Below are positions 28,201-32,851 of a DNA stretch of 32,851 nt, in pieces (position 1 is the first letter of the stretch; each line of letters opens with the position of its first letter). The stretch spans positions 487,992-520,842 of the forward strand of contig BFEA01000640.1 of assembly GCA_003427395.1 (NCBI GenBank). Reading direction: 5' to 3'. Source of the stretch: Chara braunii. Lineage: Eukaryota; Streptophyta; Charophyceae; Charales; Characeae. A program made the translations under genes and the position numbers. The notes below the pieces were generated by a model, which saw only the letters and a list, made by a program, of their open reading frames with translations, was not told the origin of the DNA and did no database searches.

Positions 28201-28901
28201 CTTGATGAGCTAATCTGCCAAAGTGTTTCTTTTCAACCTGTATGACTGAATAACTTTTTACATCGTCGCTTCAAGATTATTAATTAAAGAAATAAACTAA
28301 GACTGATCTTTCTATCATGACTACAAAAACTTTTCATGAATAACTTTTGCAAGTAAATACCACTGGTACCACGCAGATCAACAAGTGATCTGGTTCCTGG
28401 TTGATGTTTGAACTCTCGGTTCGACCACCCCTTTGTACCTGGCAACTACTTCGAGGAGCGAATGAAAACTTTGTTGGTCGCTTTGTCCTCCTGGCCAATA
28501 ATTACTCTTGTTGTTCCACGAATGACTGAGTATTCATCTCCAACACTAAGTAACTCAACACAGAAATGTTCCGCCTCCCGCTGCTTTGTTATTGTCATTA
28601 CGCTTGACAACTTTTCAAACGTTCGCTTTTTACTTATTTAGCTTGTTTTTATGCGAACGATTACACCTCAATGCATAAGCATAATAGTGAAATCATCAGG
28701 GTAATCTGAATACTATCCATCCTGTGGTCCTAACTACATAAAGTGTTTTTGTTTTTGTTTTTTAGATTACCTCGTGAAGTCATAATCTTATGACTTCCTC
28801 GATGGGATTGATCTATGCAAGAGGTTTTTTGGAATCTGAGTAAGATTTCTAGAAAGCAGCATCTCACCCTGGTAAATTTGTCATCCTCCACGCACCTGTG
28901 C
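25251..28901 (+). repeat. E module, forward copy
   Basis: Connects body D to body C. It opens with a small hairpin (GCTCTT/AAGAGC, 25254-25272) and a tRNA-like stretch (25340-25440). AT-rich DNA without a gene follows (25450-27600), with a 44-bp repeat at 26000-26105. Then comes a GC-richer block (27600-28110) that also recurs at 3913-4140, 7443-7940 and 17520-18060, and finally the approach to ORF2. The copy at 16772-20292 is its mirror image. N bases lie at 27164 and 27196. Confidence 0.85.
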
Positions 28902-29414
28902 CTCCAGCAGATCCAAACACGCACGCTCGTCCTTATCAAGTACCAGGGTTGTCGCTCGCCCACCTCGCATGATTCTAAAAGTCTGAGTACCATACATGGA
29001 GGTCATCCATGAGGCTAGTCTCCACATTATAACTCGTAAAAGCCGACTGAGTCCAAACAAGTGTCTGGTCTCAGTATCCCGGATCTGGATGACGCCGAAA
29101 CGTCTACTCGACGAGGTAATCGTGATACTCACAATGACTCATGAGAGACATTGGAGATTACTCGAGCGGTGAAAATAAAGGGTATATCCGAAAAACTCAT
29201 CCCGAGTCCGGGTCGTATTTGCCCGGAAATCCGCGCGAGCAGAGGAAAAAAATCCCTCGCCGTTGCGTAATAATCCGATGAAGCCGATCCACTCAGTAGG
29301 AGAACCATCTCGAACCCGTAAAATCTGCTCCGCTCCTCTGATAAGGTCGTCCTCATGCGTGTCACGAACCAGCAGACACCTCGAGATCGTCAAGTCGCGT
29401 CGTGCTCCAGACAT
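28788..29414 (-). pseudogene. ORF2, copy C: 209 codons with two stops
   Basis: ATG at 29414 and terminal TAA at 28788-28790 are in one frame, one codon longer than copy A. TGA at 29139-29141 and at 28881-28883 interrupt it, and both correspond to CGA (Arg) in copy A. No frameshift is present, so the gene has decayed by two point changes only. The frame kept across the whole length supports ORF2 as a true former gene. Confidence 0.7.
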
Positions 29415-29438
29415 CTGTGTGTCAGAACAAAAATTATA

Positions 29439-29951
29439 TTAGTCACGTAATCCTTTCTCGAGCTCGTCCTCCTCATCCTGCCATTCATACTCAGAGAAAG
29501 ATTCAACTCGTAAAATGCTGAACCTGTTTGCTCGAACTCACTTCGTATGATATATACCAAAGAACGGACCCTGCCGTTCGTTCAGCCAGAGTCCAGAGCA
29601 AACGAACGTCAACCTTATCTTGAGAATTTCGTCCATTCGAGGGTTCAATTCCTACGGCTGGATCCTGACCTGATTCATGCTTGCGAAATCACGTTCAGGC
29701 AGCGGCGACGAAAACTCATAATGCAGGATCTCCAGTCCGGTCCTTGAACTAAAAATAAGTTGTTTAGGAGGATTTCGAGCACTGCCTCCCCAGAATCGCG
29801 GAACATCCTCCTCAGAGTATAATTCATACGGATTGTAGACGAGCCGTCCTATCCTCTCTAATCTTTCTCCGTTAAGCGTTCGGGACTTGACCCACTCTGC
29901 CGGTGCATCACGATTGTGGAAAAGATAACAGACCGTCGTTCCCGCAGCCAT
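29439..29951 (-). pseudogene. ORF1, copy C: 513-nt frame with two stops
   Basis: ATG at 29951 and TAA at 29439-29441 span the same 171 codons as copies A and D. Internal stops are TAG at 29652-29654 (the change shared with copy D) and TGA at 29538-29540 (CGA in A and D). The first 99 residues would be made. Sequence features are as in copy A, including the GRLVYNPYELYSEEDV segment. Confidence 0.7.
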
Positions 29952-31219
29952 CTGAAAGAAGTGAAGATAAAGGTGATCAAGTTGAAACTAAGTATTACTA
30001 AAACATTGGTCTTCCTTCTGGTCCGTGCTTCTTATGACACGGCCATCCCCGTCGGGAGTATCTAAATACACTCTGTTTGGCTAGTAGGACATGAACAGGG
30101 CTGATTGTGGCACTAGTTCCCCATACATTAGTGGCTCACTAGAACGGCCACCAAAGGAGTGCTATGGCAGTTTCTCCTTACGCAAGGCATCAAGAACTTA
30201 AAGTCCTTTCGTGAAGACGTTTTTATCTATCCCTCTAAGAGGTGGTGTGGGATACCCCTCGTCCTCGTCCTCGTCCGAGTGAACCTTGGAACTCAGAAGT
30301 CAGGTTGGCTCCCCCGCAACAGAATGGTACCCCCCCTCAAAGCGGTCCACTCTGAGTGGATAATAAGGTTCGCCTCTAAGGCAACGAACCCCCGCCTTTG
30401 ATGCCTCCTAGAAAAAAGGAAAAACATCTACACAATAGGCCAACTAGATTCTGGCCACCTGACGTCTAGAGCAAATTAGATGAAGAAAAAGAAAATTGTA
30501 GAAGAAAAAGTCATTCAGACGGACAAGCGTAGATAGAAAGGGTCATTAGGAAAATAAATGGGTGACCTTGGGGATCAGGTCTAAGTTCAATTGCGTTCCT
30601 CTTCTTTATGCTCGCTCCATTCTCATCGTCTTCTTTTCTTTCAAGCTTACACATTCTCACAAGTACAGAGATGGCAAAACAACCATATTTTTCATCATCA
30701 TTCCTCATCCATCTCAGCCTACATGCTGTACCTGCAATCAAAGTCAGATCACACATAGACTACCATACATTCCTTTGCCATCGTCAGGTTCCTCATAACA
30801 CATGCGAACACACATTTCCTTTTTCTTTCCAATGAACGATCAGAAAGTTAAGGTCAAGCAAGTGCGGGTTCACACAGGTGTGAAGGGAACTAAATCAGGT
30901 TAACTGACCTTGAGTGAAGTTGAACGGTATACCCAAGAAAACCGTATAGAAGTACGCTTTCCTGACGAGAAGGTTGTCGCACCCAGTCGTCACCAAAGTG
31001 ATCGACACCACTTTTTTGTGACGACCGCTTGCCAGAGCACCCTCTCAGCACGCAATAACTTCCGAATGATCAGGCGGCGTTACCCTGTTACCGCCACTTG
31101 GTTTCAAAGCCACTGCGTCTCTGCGGCGTCACTCTCTCCTTTACTTCAAAATGAAACACTTCTTGACGTACCTCCTCTGTGTTAACGTCCCACCTCTACT
31201 CAGTGCAAAGATATTGCCC
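29952..31219 (+). other. Body C: repeated stretch without a recognised gene
   Basis: Matches 13035-14299 and 21342-22619 throughout. Competing short plus-strand frames are not preserved between copies. Nothing else was recognised. Confidence 0.5.
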
Positions 31220-31700
31220 TTACTGCCGTAAAAACATTGTCGTCTTTTGACAAAAACCAGCAGTGTCGTAAAAACTGGAGTCGTTGCCGCAAAACAAATT
31301 CCTGCAGCGCTCCCGCACTACTGCTGAAAAAATCAAGAACTGTCGCCGCAAAAATCCGGCCGTTAAAACCGGAGTCGCCGTCGCAAAATTTCAGCAGCAC
31401 TTTTGTACCACTGCTGAAAACAATCGCGTCGCCACCACAGAATTTCGGCAGCACTTCCGTTCTACCGCAGTAAAAACTCACGTCACCGCCGCAAAATTTC
31501 GGCAACACTTCCGTACCACCGCTGTAAAAACCCGTGCGGCTGCCGAAGAATTTCGCAGCACTTCCGCACTGCTGCAGTAAAAACGTGTGTTGCCGCCGCA
31601 TAATTTCGGCAGTACGTTCGTACCACTGCCGTAAGAACCCGTGCTGCCACCGCAGAATTTCGGCAGCACTTCCGTACCGCTGCTGTAAAAAAACAGCAGG
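31220..31700 (+). repeat. 54-bp minisatellite, copy C, about 8-9 units
   Basis: The same unit as in copies A and D. CGGCAG and CTGCCG-type arms recur, with several units altered in one arm. Length is similar to copy D and longer than A. Confidence 0.85.
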
Positions 31701-31989
31701 CCAAAATTAGTAAAATTCGGGCTCCAGGCCCAAATTTCACTGTGCCGTACTACCGTAGTCCTGCAGTGTCACTGCGTCTGTCCTATAGGACCAGCACCAG
31801 CCAGAGGGGAGGGGAGCAAAGTGCTCTTTGCCTTGGCTATGGCTGCCCAGTTCTTCTCGTTGCGCACAGACCTCCAGCCTCTCCTCACGTTGCCTCACGC
31901 AGCAGCTCCAGCAGGCAGCAACACTCAAATGTGCTCGTCACACAGTTGCATCACGAGGGCATTGTGTGGCAAATGGGGGGCAGCTGCCT

Positions 31990-32770
31990 GTTTTATATTG
32001 GCTGAGGAGGGCTGGACGTCACTCCAGCCCCCAGGCAAAATCGCGAGCTCACTATGAGCCCTTGATCTGCCAGGATCCAGGGTTTTCTGTGGCCGCACCA
32101 CAACCACAGCCTTAGTGTGGGGCAGTTTATTTAACTGCCCTATTTTATTTTTATTTTTCTTTCTCCCAACTTTCTCGGAATCTCACGAGATTGTTCGGTT
32201 CCTGCCATTTCCAAAACCTTTTTTCTTTTATTTTTCCGATAAGGGGTTGGAAAGATACAAACCCCTACAGTTTGATGTATCTGGACCCATTTCCCAGGGC
32301 ATATACATTGGGTAAAAGGCTGTACCTAGCCTTTTCCTTAGTGGCCCTTCAATTTCCAACCTCTTTGCAAAAACGGGAGCCTGACAGTTACCTCTGGCAG
32401 CTTCTGCCAAAGGTAGCACCACGTGAGGACAAGTGTCCTCACAAAAATAAAGAAGAAATAAAACAAAAAGAAAAAGAAAATTAAAACTATTATAACTGCA
32501 TGCGCCTGGTCATTCTCTCGGCCAGGTTCATGCAGTTGTATGTTACAGTCCTCCCTTACATTTCTCTGCCCTCCCCTGAAAACGGGGAGGGCAGTTGGCA
32601 AGTTGGGAGGCGTAGGACCTCCCCCTCCGAACTCTCACGTCCTCTCTCTCTCTTCTCCAACCACCTCCCTCAACCCCCATTTTCATGCGTGCGTTGTGGG
32701 CCGTGAGATCCGAAATCTTGTGGCATCAAATAATCGAACTGAATATGGCAGGGAGCCATTCTGTCCCAGA
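31990..32770 (+). other. Hairpin array, copy C
   Basis: Stems of copy A are present in the same order, including GGGCTGGA/TCCAGCCC near 32008-32029, GTGAGGAC/GTCCTCAC near 32423-32442, the AACTGCATG/CATGCAGTT stem near 32494-32537, and CTGCCCTCC/GGAGGGCAG near 32566-32594. Some stems carry one mismatch. Confidence 0.75.
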
Positions 32771-32816
32771 CAGCCTGAAAAGGCTGTTCTTTTTCTGCCA
32801 CGGGGTACGTTGCCTC

Positions 32817-32817
<1 letters not shown>

Positions 32818-32849
<32 letters not shown>
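32818..32849 (+). repeat. Poly-T tract (T32) at the window end
   Basis: Thirty-two T followed by AA and the window end. It is homologous to 15719-15745. Its place at the edge suggests assembly or windowing stopped at the homopolymer. Confidence 0.9.

Positions 32850-32851
<2 letters not shown>

Larger units (their letters stand above)
28902..32851 (+). repeat. Body module, copy C, cut by the window end
   Basis: Collinear with 11985-15745 and 20293-24212. It ends inside the poly-T tract, so the hammerhead, U6-like and tRNA-like parts expected next lie outside the window, if present. It is closer to copy D than to A at several shared sites, such as the ORF1 TAG and the block near 30025. Confidence 0.85.

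Noticed and set aside
10715-28901. Helitron or TIR DNA transposon
   Set aside because: No RepHel or transposase motif, no clear TC/CTRR ends and no target-site duplication was seen. The inverted E modules are better explained by a flip within a tandem array.

Overview
This is eukaryotic, gene-poor, repeat-dominated DNA. The best taxonomic clue is a decayed Ty3/gypsy-type gag-protease remnant (about 1490-3912). Its Gly/Gln-rich linker, CCHC knuckle, acidic coiled region and retropepsin resemble, from memory, retroelement proteins of the charophyte alga Chara braunii. I therefore suspect a charophyte nuclear scaffold, but this is inference. No intact host gene was recognised. The scattered N bases and long homopolymers suggest a draft assembly.

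Layout. 1-1489: flank with two small tandem repeats and no recognised gene. 1490-3912: gag-protease pseudogene, cut off before any reverse transcriptase. 3913-7940: a large imperfect palindrome made of a fragment of the right-hand macrorepeat (reverse), an 81/91-bp satellite array (4330-5265), a spacer with G-runs and a GA microsatellite, the same satellite inverted (6840-7440), and the macrorepeat fragment again (forward). 7941-32851: a head-to-tail array of a roughly 8.3-8.6 kb macrorepeat. I divide it into a body module (about 4.8-5 kb) and an E module (about 3.6 kb). Bodies lie at about 7941-10689 (old, degraded), 11985-16771 (A), 20293-25250 (D) and 28902-32851 (C, cut by the window end). 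E modules lie at 10715-11984 (internally deleted), 16772-20292 (B, inverted) and 25251-28901. Homologous body points at 11985, 20293 and 28902 give the period.

Each body carries, on the minus strand, two adjacent ORFs of unknown function: ORF1, a 513-nt span in all three copies, and ORF2, 624-627 nt where complete, starting 24 nt downstream. Copies A, D and C have varying damage, mostly CAG-to-TAG or CGA-to-TGA changes. Downstream on the plus strand come a 54-bp minisatellite, a very dense run of short perfect hairpins, and two hammerhead-ribozyme motifs about 155 nt apart. The second hammerhead of copy A has a complete catalytic core, making it type III (stem III open). On the minus strand at the body end lies a tRNA-like A-box/B-box module, followed by the 3' half of U6 snRNA with its oligo-T terminator. 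This looks like a Pol III-transcribed chimera.

The most interesting reading is of an undescribed repeat family combining self-cleaving RNA motifs, a structured plus-strand RNA region, a minus-strand tRNA-U6 chimera and a two-ORF cassette. It is amplified in tandem, with one E segment flipped so that the last codons of ORF2 now sit inverted at 16772-16858.
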